NCBI RefSeq assembly: GCF_000003815.2
Contig: NC_049983.1
Span: forward strand, 27,587,088 to 27,651,087
Length of the DNA: 64,000 bases
Source: Branchiostoma floridae
Taxonomy: Eukaryota > Chordata > Leptocardii > Amphioxiformes > Branchiostomatidae
Reading direction: 5' to 3'
Part shown: piece after piece, positions 53,501-64,000 of the stretch
Position numbering within the stretch: position 1 is the stretch's first letter
How the letters are laid out: every line of letters begins with the position of its first letter
Position numbers and translations under genes: made by a program
Notes under the pieces: model-generated
The model's database searches: none
What the model was told of the DNA's origin: nothing
The model's input: only the letters and a program-made list of their open reading frames with translations

Positions 53501-56043
53501 ACATTTTCTTATTGCTGTGAGGCATTTTCTTTGTCATAATTACATCTCACTCAGATCTATACAGTTACTACCTATATATTAGTACACCATGAGAATTTAT
53601 ACGGTTTAAGATCATTACTTCTTATAGTTACCGTCTAAGGTGTTTTCTTACATTTACGTTTCATCATCGTTTTAAGCTTACGCATACGTTTCTAGGCGAG
53701 GCCCATGAAAAGCCTTTATGGCTTCTGTCCTACCCCTGCATGCATTTATTTCCTAATTTGTTTTTAATGTCATGTATATATGTGCGAGAAAATAAGGAAC
53801 TAAAAAAACTAATGGACTCCATTGGATTTTTGTTTCAGGGCCGAAATGGGAAAGGATCAATCTACATGTTTTCCGCCGGCAATGGCGGGAATTACGGTGA
53901 CAGCTGTGCCTACAACGGTTACATCAACAACATCTACGCCATCGGTATCAGCGCAGTACTGACGGACGGAAGTCTTGCGAGGTACGACGAGGCGTGCACC
54001 AGCATATTCGGAGTTACCTACAGCAGGCAATATGATGACAATACAACCTTGGTAAATATCTTATTATGATTTTTTGTGCCAATAGTAGGGAGCCTGTTTA
54101 TTTATACTGCTAGTGAGTAGAAATTTTCGATTAACTTAGCAACAATAATTGTGACTTCAAAATGCGATTCTGCGTTGGACTGGCCAACCCTAACCGCTGT
54201 GACCGCTTCTGTACCTACAAATAGCGGGGAAGGCTTGTAGCAACAAGTCGCGTCAGTACTATATGATTGACATATGAAGTGCTTATCAATATTTTATTTA
54301 CCATGGTAGGTGGTGCCGTACGGTCCGGGTGGCTGCAAAACCAAATTCTCTGCAACTTCTGCGGCTGCTGCTATGGGCTCTGGCGTCATAGCGCTCGTTT
54401 TAAGTGCAAAGTAAGTTGCTTCAACTATCTTGTCCAATTATATTCATATTACAAAAAAGACCATATGCCATGTATGTCAATTGAGTTGTATGGGGGAAAT
54501 CCCACAGAGCTTACGTCTTTACCAAATGACAGTAATAGTTTCAATGAAGATGACTATTTCTCCCGTATTAACCAACGAAAATTACTTTATTCACAGCGAG
54601 GCACTATCAGCACGAGATGTCCAGCATCTGATCGCAAGAACGTCAAAAAACAACGGTATTTGCGGAAATACATGGAAGATGAACGCTGCTGGTTTTAGAG
54701 GTGGGTTGGTGAACATATTCATCAACTCAGTCTGTTTTGAAAACAGCAAAAGCATAATGAATTACATTGCTTTTTATTTCTGAAGTTGAATGAAATATCA
54801 ACAATTTCAACAAAGGTTAGGCAGTAGTCATTTGTCAGGTTCAAGAGACTGGGCAATTATTAGTACAACAGTGTTGTTTGATATATCTGACATTAATCGT
54901 GGTAGGACCATTGTTAATCGATAATTTCCTTTAACGTATGTAAACTGTTTGTTGCTTTTTTATTCAGTGAGTGACTACTGCGGATTCGGGCTGCTTGATG
55001 CCGGAAAGCTGACATCATTAGCTGTCACCTGGAGGTCCGTTTCAGAGCAGGTCGTGTGCAGTTTGAAACAGATTGAGGATAGGTAAGATTTTACGTTTAC
55101 TCGTTTCATACAAGTGCCTATAGCTGTTGGGATCTGATTTCTATGAGACTAAATGAGAGACCTTGTCCAGTATGTATATTTGCAGCAAAATACTATGGCT
55201 AATCATCTACTCTAGCCTGTACCAAACAGCATCAGCAATTTTTTGTATGTTAATATTGCATGAATAAAGTTAAAGGATCTGTTTTGTCTCGCTTTCTTTT
55301 GTTAAGGGTCATTCCACGGGAGGGACAGCTCGAAACGAATGTCACCGTGTCTCCCAAAAACTGCGAAAACGGAACAATTCAGCAGTTGGAACACGTCCTG
55401 TTGACCGTGAACATTACGTTCCCCCGCCGCGGCCACCTGCGAATCGCGATAACTACCCCCGAGAACACCACTTCCGTCATCGTCCCCGGTAGGCCTACTG
55501 ACGAGGAGCCGGACCTGGCCTGGACATTCATGACCATCCACCACTGGGGCGAGAGGACGGAGGGAACATGGCTTCTGCACGTTGAAAATACCCATCCTCA
55601 TCTGAACAACGCAGGTGAATGGTTGCAATTTGTGATGTATACGTAATTAACAATGCTTTACAAAACCCTGCAATGCTATACATTATGAGATCAAAATACT
55701 GTTGTCTATGCATATGTGTAGTGTGTATTAATGTACCTGGCTTCTTACACGGCAAGGCCCATATTGCTGGCTATCGCATTCGTAATTGTCTTAGGCAAAT
55801 GTAGGCAAAGGTATATATGTCAAGTGTAAAAGAACATTACTCTATTTTGCAGGCGTGCTGCATGATTGGGAGTTGAAGTTTCATGGAACAATAGATACTG
55901 CAGTACAAGATGGTGAAGTAGACAGCAGCATCGGTCCAGTTTGTTGCGACTTTTTCGTTCGGGACAGCGCTGCCATCACACACTCAACAACTTTAACCTT
56001 GATTAATCTTGTGCTAGTTTTGCTGTTCCACAACACCCAGTAA
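50595..56043 (+). CDS. Divergent proprotein convertase (kexin/furin, S8B), 13 exons
   Basis: Exons 50595-50741, 51053-51142, 51262-51408, 51716-51841, 52109-52176, 52343-52431, 52822-53003, 53839-54051, 54310-54410, 54597-54700, 54968-55082, 55307-55614 and 55853-56043, all GT-AG and phase-consistent, give 626 residues. Signal peptide 1-17; propeptide (WAVQLQGGEKEAN, DYYLFRERNG) ends near MPRPRH. Catalytic residues: D156 (VVDDGI), H194 (SHGTRCAG), oxyanion N298 (SAGNGG), S371 (SATSAAAA; family GTSASAP). P domain about 424-600. The enzyme class cuts precursors after basic residues in the secretory pathway. Oddities: N309 sits where furin has S1-pocket D306, the segment before the catalytic His lacks the acidic NDNR, and there is no Cys-rich or clear transmembrane domain; residues 603-626 are a hydrophobic tail. 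Poly(A) candidate 56473. Confidence 0.92.
53095..53505 (-). mobile_element. tRNA-derived SINE in convertase intron 7
   Basis: Read on the minus strand it begins with a tRNA-like head: A box GTGGCGCAATCGGTAAGGTG (53492-53473) and B box GATTTCGAATCC (53448-53437). The body shares several blocks with 49,230-49,425 and ends in CGCCTCGCAATTCAGCC-like sequence near 53,100. Confidence 0.75.
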
Positions 56044-57345
56044 TCTCACCACGTCACATCATTACAGAATCTCATTGATCTGTCATTGTTCTGTACATGT
56101 GTGATATCTGCGGGATTGATTGGTAAAAAAACCTCTTTAATAGTCATGCAAGGCGTGCTTGCTTCCAGTCGGCTAGCCTTAAAGGCAACCATACAGGATT
56201 TAACCATTGTATCAGTCGAATGACATCACTGTAACTTACATTTTGCCACTAGAGCTCTGGAAGACCCATATGCTGAGACTGATGTCTAGTTTTAGCAATC
56301 TGCGAATCATATTGCTTTGTGACTAATTCTCAAGGCGATGTAGAAAAATACTGCAAGAATGTAACGTTGCAGACGAGTACTTGATGCAAACGTCTTGCGC
56401 AAAGGGATTGGTGTACCCACATATGTATACATCACATCAGCGAATTGATGTCTATCATATGTTATTACAAAAAATAAATTGTTGCTCTATATGGTTACTA
56501 GTCCGTCTTGCATTCCTTTTTTCCTGAAACTTAAAGCCATTCGCCATTCATTTCATGACAAATACATATCCATTGTTTGTTACTGGCCAGATCAAAACTA
56601 GTTGCGTACATTAACGTCAGGGGTTATACGATTGAGTGACGGTTTGAGAGTGTAGGTAGTGTGGAGACTTTTACATGAAGAAGGTATGCGAACAGAAGGA
56701 AATATTGTCTGATCTGTCGAATTATGTTAAGCTTGAGTAACAACACTGTCATAGATACGAGCCTTGAGAAAACGACTTTTGGTACGAATTTTCTGCACTA
56801 TTCCTATATGTTATTCTAAGCATTCTGGCCATTTTAACATCTACATAACTTCTGAACAGAGCGCTATAGAATTGTACCATCTAGCTGCCTTACATTACAA
56901 TAACACATTCTGTGCAACGGTAGTTCCGCCTGAGGGACAAAGATCTTCGTCCTGCTAGACAAACATTGCAAGGTATTGCGCAAATACGTCTGAAAAACGT
57001 GACCTAGTGCGTTTGCTTTTGCTGCCTCTTTAAACTAAAACTTTGTTCGATAACAGGTTGGCAACACGTAGGCAAACATAACGTGTTGCCACCCTGAAGC
57101 CCGCACGTCACTTCTGCTTCTTGGTCTCATTATCCGTCCGTGGAGTTTTCTGTGGCATGACCTGCTCAATTGACGCATTTTGTAAGTCCCCAAATTTGTA
57201 TCAATCATGGGAGCTGTGCAAAAGGGCCAACTGGAATCAACTAGTACTTCTTGATCACATACCATTCCAGTTATCTTACGTCCAGATAAGCCGGCGTTAT
57301 GTGTGCATAAGGATATCAAGTACTGTCTATAGCTCCATTGGGACA
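56044..57345. other. Intergenic stretch after the convertase
   Basis: Contains the convertase 3' UTR, with AATAAA at 56473-56478. Nothing else supported. Confidence 0.6.
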
Positions 57346-57347
57346 TA

Positions 57348-58059
57348 CGAGGGGGGGTGATCATTATGGTTCCTTCGGGCTAACTAAGAAATAATAAGCA
57401 CAACTCAAATTCTGAGGCACAACTTTATAGTATTGAAGCCTTTTATCAATATCCTCCAAATTACAAATCATAGGAGTCATTACTTTCCAGGGCATTCGTT
57501 TTATGCAAATTAGAAGNNNNNNNNNNNNNNNNNNNNNNNNNNNNNNNNNNNNNNNNNNNNNNNNNNNNNNNNNNNNNNNNNNNNNNNNNNNNNNNNNNNN
57601 NNNNNNNNNNNNNNNNTCCATTTATATATTTTTATACAGTACGTGGGATTATTAATAAGTCCTCGGTTTTGCGGAGAAATAATAAGCACAGCTCAGATTT
57701 CAAAGAATAGATGTCAAGTATAACGTCTTCTATAAATCTGTACCATAATTCAAATTATTGTGATCATTACTTTGCAGGCGACACCCAGTAACGTTAGGTA
57801 AGGGATAACGAAAAAAAAGTGGACAATTTATCTAAAACCTGAGGTGTGCGGGTCAAATGGTCAGATCACACTTCACCCTTCTTTTTCTCGCCACTTACCT
57901 TCTAATTTGCATAAAACGAATGCCTGGAAAGCAATGACTCCAATGATTTGTAATTTGGAGAATATTGATAAAAGGCTTCATACTATAAAGTTGTGCCTCA
58001 AAATTTGAGTTGTGCTTATTATTTCTGGGTTAGGCCGAGAACATATTGATCACCCCTCG
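57348..58059. mobile_element. Mariner-type MITE with long terminal inverted repeats
   Basis: Flanked by TA (57346-57347, 58060-58061). Ends are CGAGGGG..TGATCA inverted copies, extending about 170 bp at high identity (AGAAATAATAAGCACAACTC, CGTTTTATGCAAATTAGAAG). A 100-base gap interrupts the interior. No coding frame. The TA target and CGAGGG termini fit the Tc1/mariner group. Confidence 0.85.
57517..57616. other. Assembly gap (100 N)
   Basis: A run of N inside the MITE, directly after its left inverted repeat. Confidence 1.
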
Positions 58060-58536
58060 TATGTGCCATTTATCCAACCCTAATAAATTTCCCCATGACC
58101 TCAATAAAAAGCTGCCTGAGAGTATATTTGAATAAACATAAATAAACAACAAACAAGCACTTACGATGACCTGCAGTCGAATTTATTGGTCAACAGAAAA
58201 TCGACGAATGTCACAAGAGTCGAGCGTATTTTTCGCCTGAAATCTATCCTTCACATTAGTCTAATGATTAGACGGGGCTTGGAGAGCTCACAGATGATCC
58301 CAAAGATCGTTCAGTGATCGATGAAATGCTACGGAAAATGTTTTTAGAGCTCCCAGGGCTAATAAGTAACTAACGCTACTACTAATAATATCCGAGCAGC
58401 CCCCCCTCCCGTTATAAGCTGGCGCGTGAATTGTACTAAAATTAGATTGATAGAGTAAGATTAACGATAGAGACAGCAACCAAACAAGCCAAAGCACGAA
58501 TGTTCTTAGTGTTGAGTCCCTGTTAGTAGCATCAGC

Positions 58537-58800
58537 ATGAAATTCTTACAGCGACTCACACCTTTCTCCGTGCCACCCCAAAACGCTTTTAACAGACGGC
58601 ATTATTGCACCAGAGATTTCTGCAAAACCAACGTAAATCGCCAGGAGTCCTCGTTGGCTGGAGAACAAAACATTCCAGACGTTATATCAAACCCCAGTCT
58701 ATTCTTGTATAAACACCTGGCGATCATAATATCAAGAAATGATTTTGAAACAAGGAAGCTGCCAGACGAAGAAATGGAGTCAGTGGTTGTAACGGAGTAA
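58537..58800 (+). CDS. Unrecognised 87-residue frame or first exon
   Basis: Starts MKFLQRLTPFSVPPQNAFNR then RHYCTR, an Arg-rich, acid-free N-terminus compatible with a mitochondrial targeting peptide, and ends EEMESVVVTE. A donor (ACGGA|GTAAGA) overlaps the end, so it may be exon 1 of a longer gene whose other exons I did not find. No homologue comes to mind. Confidence 0.25.
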   Translation: MKFLQRLTPFSVPPQNAFNRRHYCTRDFCKTNVNRQESSLAGEQNIPDVISNPSLFLYKHLAIIISRNDFETRKLPDEEMESVVVTE

Positions 58801-59336
58801 GAAAAGTATACGTCTATAGTATAACGTTAGGTCCATTCCGCACAAACGAAATAAGTTCAGTTCAGTTCATCCATTTGGTGAAATCATGAGATCCCACTAG
58901 GAAACAAGATGCCCCCTATTAAGATAGCCTAACAATATCTGTGATCTGTTTAGGGTAGACGTGATTGAAGCACGTAGGTAGTAAAGATCAACAAAAGCTG
59001 GCCTTGTGTCCAGCCATTGCGAGACAGGTGTTGACAGACCATCTAATATGGAGGAATGACGTACGACAGCGAGAGGCTTGAAGAGTAACCGACGCGTTTT
59101 CTGGACGATAAACATGGGTTCGACAGCAAATACGTGACCGGTGACAAAACGTTTGTCCCAACTCTGCCTAGCAAGGCGCCAGCCTGCGTACCTGAACGAG
59201 TTCCGCCTGGCGGAGCCGTCAACTTTAACTACCACCTGCTCCTGAGGCGATCCCGCCCGGGGCTGCCCTGGCACAACCACAGACCTGGAATGGCATCATG
59301 GTAGACGCCAAACGCTTATTAATTCTATTTAATTAA

Positions 59337-60200
59337 AGTGCTCCAATACTGGTCGGATGGTACCCAGAGTGTCAGGAGCCCCAGTACCGGTCGGATGGTA
59401 CCCAGAGTGTAAGGAGCCCCAGTAAAGGTCGGATGGTACCCAGAGTGTAAGGAGCCCCAGTACTGGTCGGATGGTACCCAGAGTGTAAGGAACCCCAGTA
59501 CTGGTCGGATGGTACCCAGAGTGTCAGGAGCCCCAGTACTGGTCGGATGGTACCCAGAGTGTAAGGAGCCCCAGTACTGGTCGGATGGTACCCAGAGTGT
59601 AAGGAGCCCCAGTACTGGTCGGATGGTACCCAGAGTGTCAGGAGCCCCAGTACTGGTCGGATGGTACCCAGAGTGTAAGGAGCCCCAGTACTGGTCGGAT
59701 GGTACCCAGAGTGTCAGGAGCCCCAGTACCGGTCGGATGGTACCCAGAGTGTCAGGAACCCCAGTACCGGTCGGATGGTACCCAGAGTGTAAGGAGCCTC
59801 AGTACTGGTTTGATGGTACCCAGAGTGTCAGGAGCCCCAGTACTGGTCGGATGGTACCCAGAGTGTAAGGAACCCCAGTACTGGTCGGATGGTACCCAGA
59901 GTGTCAGGAGCCCCAGTACTGGTCGGATGGTACCCAGAGTGTAAGGAGCCTCAGTACTGGTCGGATGGTACCCAGAGTGTAAGGAGCCCCAGTACTGGTT
60001 TGATGGTACCCAGAGTGTAAGGAGCCCCAGTACCGGTCGGATGGTACCCAGAGTGTAAGGAGCCTCAGTACCGGTCGGATGGTATCCAGAGTGTAAGGAG
60101 CCCCAGTACTGGTCGGATGGTACCCAGAGTGTAAGGAGCCCCAGCACTGGTCGGATGGTACCCAGAGTGTAAGGAGCCCCAGTACTGGTTGGATGGTACC
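59337..60200. repeat. 38-bp minisatellite, about 22 copies
   Basis: Unit: ACTGGTCGGATGGTACCCAG followed by AGTGTMAGGAGCCCCAGT. Variants alternate (GTCAGG/GTAAGG, ACTGG/ACCGG, GTCGG/GTTTG). The long frames in it on both strands arise only because the repeat lacks stops. Confidence 0.97.
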
Positions 60201-60252
60201 CAGGCTACCTTATGGCTGCCTTGGCCGAGCTGGGCTCAAAAGTAGGCTCTAA

Positions 60253-60352
60253 NNNNNNNNNNNNNNNNNNNNNNNNNNNNNNNNNNNNNNNNNNNNNNNN
60301 NNNNNNNNNNNNNNNNNNNNNNNNNNNNNNNNNNNNNNNNNNNNNNNNNNNN
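60253..60352. other. Assembly gap (100 N)
   Basis: A run of N between the minisatellite and a coding exon; it truncates the gene at 60,353-62,235. Confidence 1.
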
Positions 60353-62235
60353 TGGAGCCTGCCAGACTCGGTACGTCATCTTCTGTCGCCTCGGTGAACA
60401 GGAGTTTGAACGAAACCGTGCCTGGTGGAAATGTGACGTCATCTTTGAGCGCTGGCTCCCATGGCTTCTCCCAGAAGTCGCTGATTGTTTTGGCCCCGAA
60501 ATCGTTGTAGAAGCTCAGAGCCCAAGTCTGCAGCTAAAAAAAGGGCATACGTGGTACCATGTCAAAAAGCGCCCGTATAGTTTACATTGAAATGACTAAA
60601 AACCAACTACACGGCAATAAAACAAGAACCCAGACTTAAACCATTCATTCAGTAGACTAGGGTCTACACCTGATGAAAAGTGGAGTCAGAATAAAAGTTC
60701 CCTTTGGTGTTTTCATCAGGTCAAAGTCAGCCCAAATTCCAAATTTAGGGACATGTGCAAAATTGACCTACGTTCAGGGACTGCTAAGAAAATACTGTAA
60801 ATGCAGAAACTTTCGCGGTGGTTTAATGCTCGCGGTTTTCGCTGTTGCCACTTCACCCCGAATTTAAAACCACCGCGAACATTTTTCCATGGCAGTAAGA
60901 GACTACAGTGCATGTTTCTACCGCGAACTTAAAACCACCGCGAAAAGTCCTTTTTCCAAAATCACGAAAAGTGACCTACTTCTGGTAGCAGCCGCAGATA
61001 AGCAGCCGTACGCTAAAAAGACAAGAACCCAAACTTTGCAAAGATTCATCTGATAGCTAATGTTAGGTATCTAACGTTATACCTGTTATAGATTTTAGTC
61101 AAAAATATTTTACACTTTGAGACTTACAGTTCATGAAAGTTGGGCAAAAAATAAAGTTTTTTTGAAGACTGCAAACACGGTCTTGTTTTGAGGCTGCCCA
61201 TGGACTGAAAACTATATGTACATTGACTTTACACCTATTTTGTACAAAATTGGACATTAGTCTAACAAGACCCTTTTCTATTTTTCGTTTTGATAAAGCA
61301 TTTGGTAATGATCGGGTCCTAAACATGGCCAATATCCATATTGTTGACATGTTGACAAAAGTCTGTGAAAATGGCTCAAAGCTTGTTTGGGCTGTTGCCA
61401 TGGCAATAATGAGTTTTGGCCGGAAAGAAAGCTATTTTGAGGGCTTGCGTGGGCCAAGTACTATGACTGTGCAAAATATGAGCCAAATCAATTTTTTGAC
61501 CCTGAGCACTATTGTTTTGTTAAGGCCCTGGTATTTCCATTACTGAATACTGTACAGGATGTGACTACGGCGCTATATCGCGAACTCAAAACAACTACCG
61601 CGAAACTAAATCTACTTGAGATCGTGTGATCATGAGGCGTAATCGGCAAGGTATTTGGCTCAGAATCTATAGATTTCGGGTTTAAATTCTGTCATATATA
61701 TCACCGATTTTGTGCCATTGGGAAATTCACTTTACACGAACACATTGTCCTCGTCTGTTACGAGCAAATAAGATTTAAAAGCAAACATCCACACGATTTT
61801 GAATGCTATTACAATAACTGGTATGTAGTCGTAATGAAACGAATGTCTTACCCATTTCTGGTCCTTCAAACCGAAGTACTGTGGTTCAGTAGGCCTCTCC
61901 ATGGTCAAGCCGTGAATAGGCTCACGCCCAGAAGGTGGGTAGGCCATCCACGGGGCGTGGTACCAACGATCGGGATGCGTCCCGTTGTTCTCCACACGGA
62001 AATCACACTCGGTGTTTCCGTCAAAGCAGTAGTGGAGGACAGTGTCGAGGTAGTCCATCGGGCTCGTCTTGAAGTCGATCTTCATCCAGGGCAGCTTCTT
62101 GAAGTCTTCTTTCGGCTCTTCAGCAGGGAAATTAAAACTTGGAACGAACAGATCCCCATGGTAGTTCGCCGGGCGAGTGTTGTAGGCTGGCTTGAAGGCT
62201 ATTCGAGCTTTATGTTCCCAAAAACTGACGGCCAT
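60353..62235 (-). CDS. Partial gene resembling an uncharacterised bacterial family
   Basis: Two exons in phase: 62235-61852 and 60533-60353, the second cut by the gap. The first reads MAVSFWEHKARIAFKPAYNT, then ANYHGDLFVPSFNFPAEEP, WYHAPWMAYPPSGREPIHGL and TEPQYFGLKDQKW; the second LQTWALSFYNDFGAKTISDF and FPPGTVSFKLLFTEATEDDV. I recall an unnamed bacterial protein family with closely similar HAPW, REFIHG, WAVGFYN and FPEGTV-KLLFT segments, but cannot name it or verify this. The ATG at 62235 is the first in frame; an acceptor (CGTCAG, exon from 62224) could instead make it an internal exon. Function unknown. Could be a bacterial-type gene acquired early, now with introns. Confidence 0.6.
60790..60960. 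repeat. CGCGG-rich interspersed repeat in an intron
   Basis: AAACTTTCGCGGTGGTTTAA followed by two inverted TTAAAACCACCGCGAA copies (60,865 and 60,930). A related ACTACCGCGAAACTAAATCT lies at 61,590. Internal self-complementarity suggests a MITE end. Confidence 0.6.
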
Positions 62236-63139
62236 CACTTGTTTTTATTCTACAAGTCTGCGTGCGTGCCCAGATATGTCCAACAACAAAATGTTTCCTA
62301 AGGAACGCACTTGACGGTGCACATCCAAAATCCCTCCGAGTCGGGAATACACGGTAGAAATAGTGCATGGTGACCACAGGGTTTCCAAAGTGGTTTAAGG
62401 TCACATTGCTTTTCAAATGTAAAAGGATACACTTCAAGCACTAGCAGGTGGCTGTTAAAAAGTAAGAAGTGGTTATTTTGTCGTAAAGTGATAAGGGGTT
62501 CGAAACTTTAATAACAATACATCTGTGTATGCTTCCGCGCTGGTTGTGAGTGATCCCCCTCCCCTCACACACAAACACACATTGTCGTCTGTTACGTTAG
62601 GAGTTGCCATGGTGGTTGATACACGCCGTAGCATGGCAACTTTTCAGGGGAGGTCCACAAACGTATAGAATAGCACCCGTGGCATTCAGTAGATACGTGA
62701 CCAGTGGTCTAGCTGACAAAACTGCATGCTTATTGTTGATTATGTAAAGATTACCTCTGTCAATGCCAAATCAATAGGTTTGCCTATTCATTTCACACAA
62801 GAAGTGTTTCATTTCGTATTTTTTAACCCTATGTCGAGATGCTCATTTAAGTAAACGGCAAAGTTGTAAATATGAAATTGGATAAGGTATCCACGCAGCT
62901 GGCAGCGTTGGCGGCATTTGGAACTTTGGACAAATTGCTCATCTTTTGAAAGTCAATAAATGATATTTGCAACGAGCTGGAAAACTATGAACACATGTTG
63001 TTTGAACGTACTGGACTAAGGAACCTCTGGGGCGGAACAAATATCACTGAGGATAATCAATCAATCAATAATGTATTGTTGGAATGTAACAAATGTAAAG
63101 TAAAGTTTATTTGCAAGTTCTTGCCCGAGGGCTAATTGC
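62236..63139. other. Intergenic stretch, no gene supported
   Basis: A minus-strand frame near 62,290-62,400 is Cys-rich but has no credible start or splice sites. The last part, with CAAGTTCTTGCCCGAGGGCT at 63,114, looks like the 3' UTR of the LINE that follows. Confidence 0.5.
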
Positions 63140-64000
63140 AACATGAAACATACAGGAAATATAATAAACATACATAAAATGAAATACTTGTGTATAGATA
63201 ACAATGGTGACAAGTGTAAACAAGTGACTATTCTATCAATGATATGGGCTGCTGAGAGCTACAATCTACGCATTTGGGGTTTGACTTCTTTTCTGGAAGC
63301 AGTGGAAGACGAAGTGACCCACTTTTTCTATGATGAGTGGGTTATGTGATGTTAGCAGCGTAATAGTTTTGTTTTCGTCGGTAAGCGTTTGGAAATTTTT
63401 GTGGATTTTGCATGCCTCTTCAAATAACTCTTTTCTTTCCTGGTCGTTAGAGAGGCAGTTAGAAATAAAATGTATTTCGTCTTCCACCGGTTTTGCAATG
63501 CAATGGTTACAGGTTCTTTCGCCCACAGGTAGCTTTTTGTACCGTCCTCTCTCAATTTCAAGGGGGTGGGCGCTAATTCTAAGTTTGCACATTGCCGATC
63601 TGACCTCGAATTTATCTAGTAACGTTAAATAGGTTTCCATTGAGTATCCCTTCTTTAGTTTCTTGAAAAATCTTAACTTACCATTATCTGTCGATAGTCT
63701 ATGAGAAAATAACTGGATATATACATCTTCCAACCTTTTTCTTAACGATGTACAAATAAACTTAATGTCTAACTCTGAATTCATAGAGTTCCATAGGTAA
63801 GAGTAACCAGCATTATCTAGAATTTCCTTTACGTGTTGTAACCAGTGTTTCTTACGGCTGTTACTCGGTATATATTGCTGACAGAGTAAAGCGTCTACTT
63901 GTAAGGGATGTGTTGAGAAGTCTAACTGTTTGAGGCGTAGCCAATACTTAACTGTACGTATGGATATGTCTATATCTATTGGGTACATTCCAAGCTCCGC
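63140..64000 (-). pseudogene. LINE ORF2 C-terminal region, runs off the window
   Basis: A 240-residue minus-strand frame (63988-63266), continuing beyond the window, reads RSAMCKLRISAHPLEIERGR, GERTCNHCIAKPVEDEIHFI and CLSNDQERKELF: the Cys/His-containing C-terminus common in invertebrate non-LTR retrotransposons. The frame is intact where visible; whether the element is complete cannot be judged. Its style matches the fragment at 16,063-17,075. Confidence 0.82.

Noticed and set aside
59192-59284. Possible minus-strand exon (VVPGQPRAGSPQEQVVVKVD)
   Set aside because: Acceptor and donor exist but nothing links it to the gene at 60-62 kb and it lacks that family's segments; a plus-strand reading is equally open.
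59509-60147. Long plus and minus frames with repeated WSDGTQSVRSPST and LGTIRPVLGLL
   Set aside because: They come from a stop-free 38-bp minisatellite read in all frames; no start context, splice sites or domain.
62290-62400. Cys-rich minus-strand frame ending CTVKCVP, similar in style to the BRICHOS tail end
   Set aside because: No start, no splice signals and no conserved cysteine spacing; resemblance is superficial.

Overview
The window looks like nuclear DNA of an invertebrate chordate, most likely a lancelet (Branchiostoma). Genes are split by short GT-AG introns, LINE, SINE, MITE and DNA-transposon debris fills most of the space, and there are four assembly gaps. The genus is an inference from gene content and repeat style; no marker here proves it.

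Layout. 1-3.3 kb is a near-perfect palindrome around a gap. Each arm holds one copy of an acidic single-C2H2 zinc-finger gene and arrays of the palindromic octamer CTCCGGAG. A Bcl-2-like reading frame follows (3.36-3.77 kb, minus). 5.8-9.1 kb has four candidate exons of an unrecognised small gene. 11.1-21.3 kb is a complete four-exon NDUFA12 gene (complex I) on the minus strand. Its first intron is about 8.6 kb because it contains a whole 7.5 kb Mutator-like (MULE) transposon (13,324-20,869) with terminal inverted repeats, a 9-bp target duplication and an unbroken three-exon transposase with PHD finger, FLYWCH finger and MULE catalytic domain.

25.5-46.6 kb is a segmental triplication. Each unit carries a six-exon minus-strand gene for a secreted BRICHOS-domain protein with a seven-cysteine C-terminal domain. 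The genes are almost identical except in that last domain, where the loops differ but the cysteine spacing does not. Unit 2 is larger because of a 2.6 kb TIR transposon (38,892-41,475) with an exact 8-bp target duplication; unit 1 keeps the empty site. That transposon carries CRE-like (TGACGTCA) arrays and a possible three-exon 96-residue gene. Both complete units contain decayed LINE reverse transcriptase.

50.6-56.0 kb is a complete 13-exon plus-strand gene for a divergent kexin/furin-type proprotein convertase. Its catalytic Asp, His, Asn and Ser are present, an S1-pocket acid appears lost, and the C-terminus is a hydrophobic tail instead of Cys-rich and transmembrane domains. 57.3-58.1 kb is a mariner-type MITE, 59.3-60.2 kb a 38-bp minisatellite, and 60.35-62.24 kb part of a minus-strand gene that recalls an uncharacterised bacterial family. 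The window ends in the C-terminal part of a LINE.

No single pathway links these genes. The main threads are nested mobile elements in a housekeeping gene, a young BRICHOS array and a divergent secretory protease.
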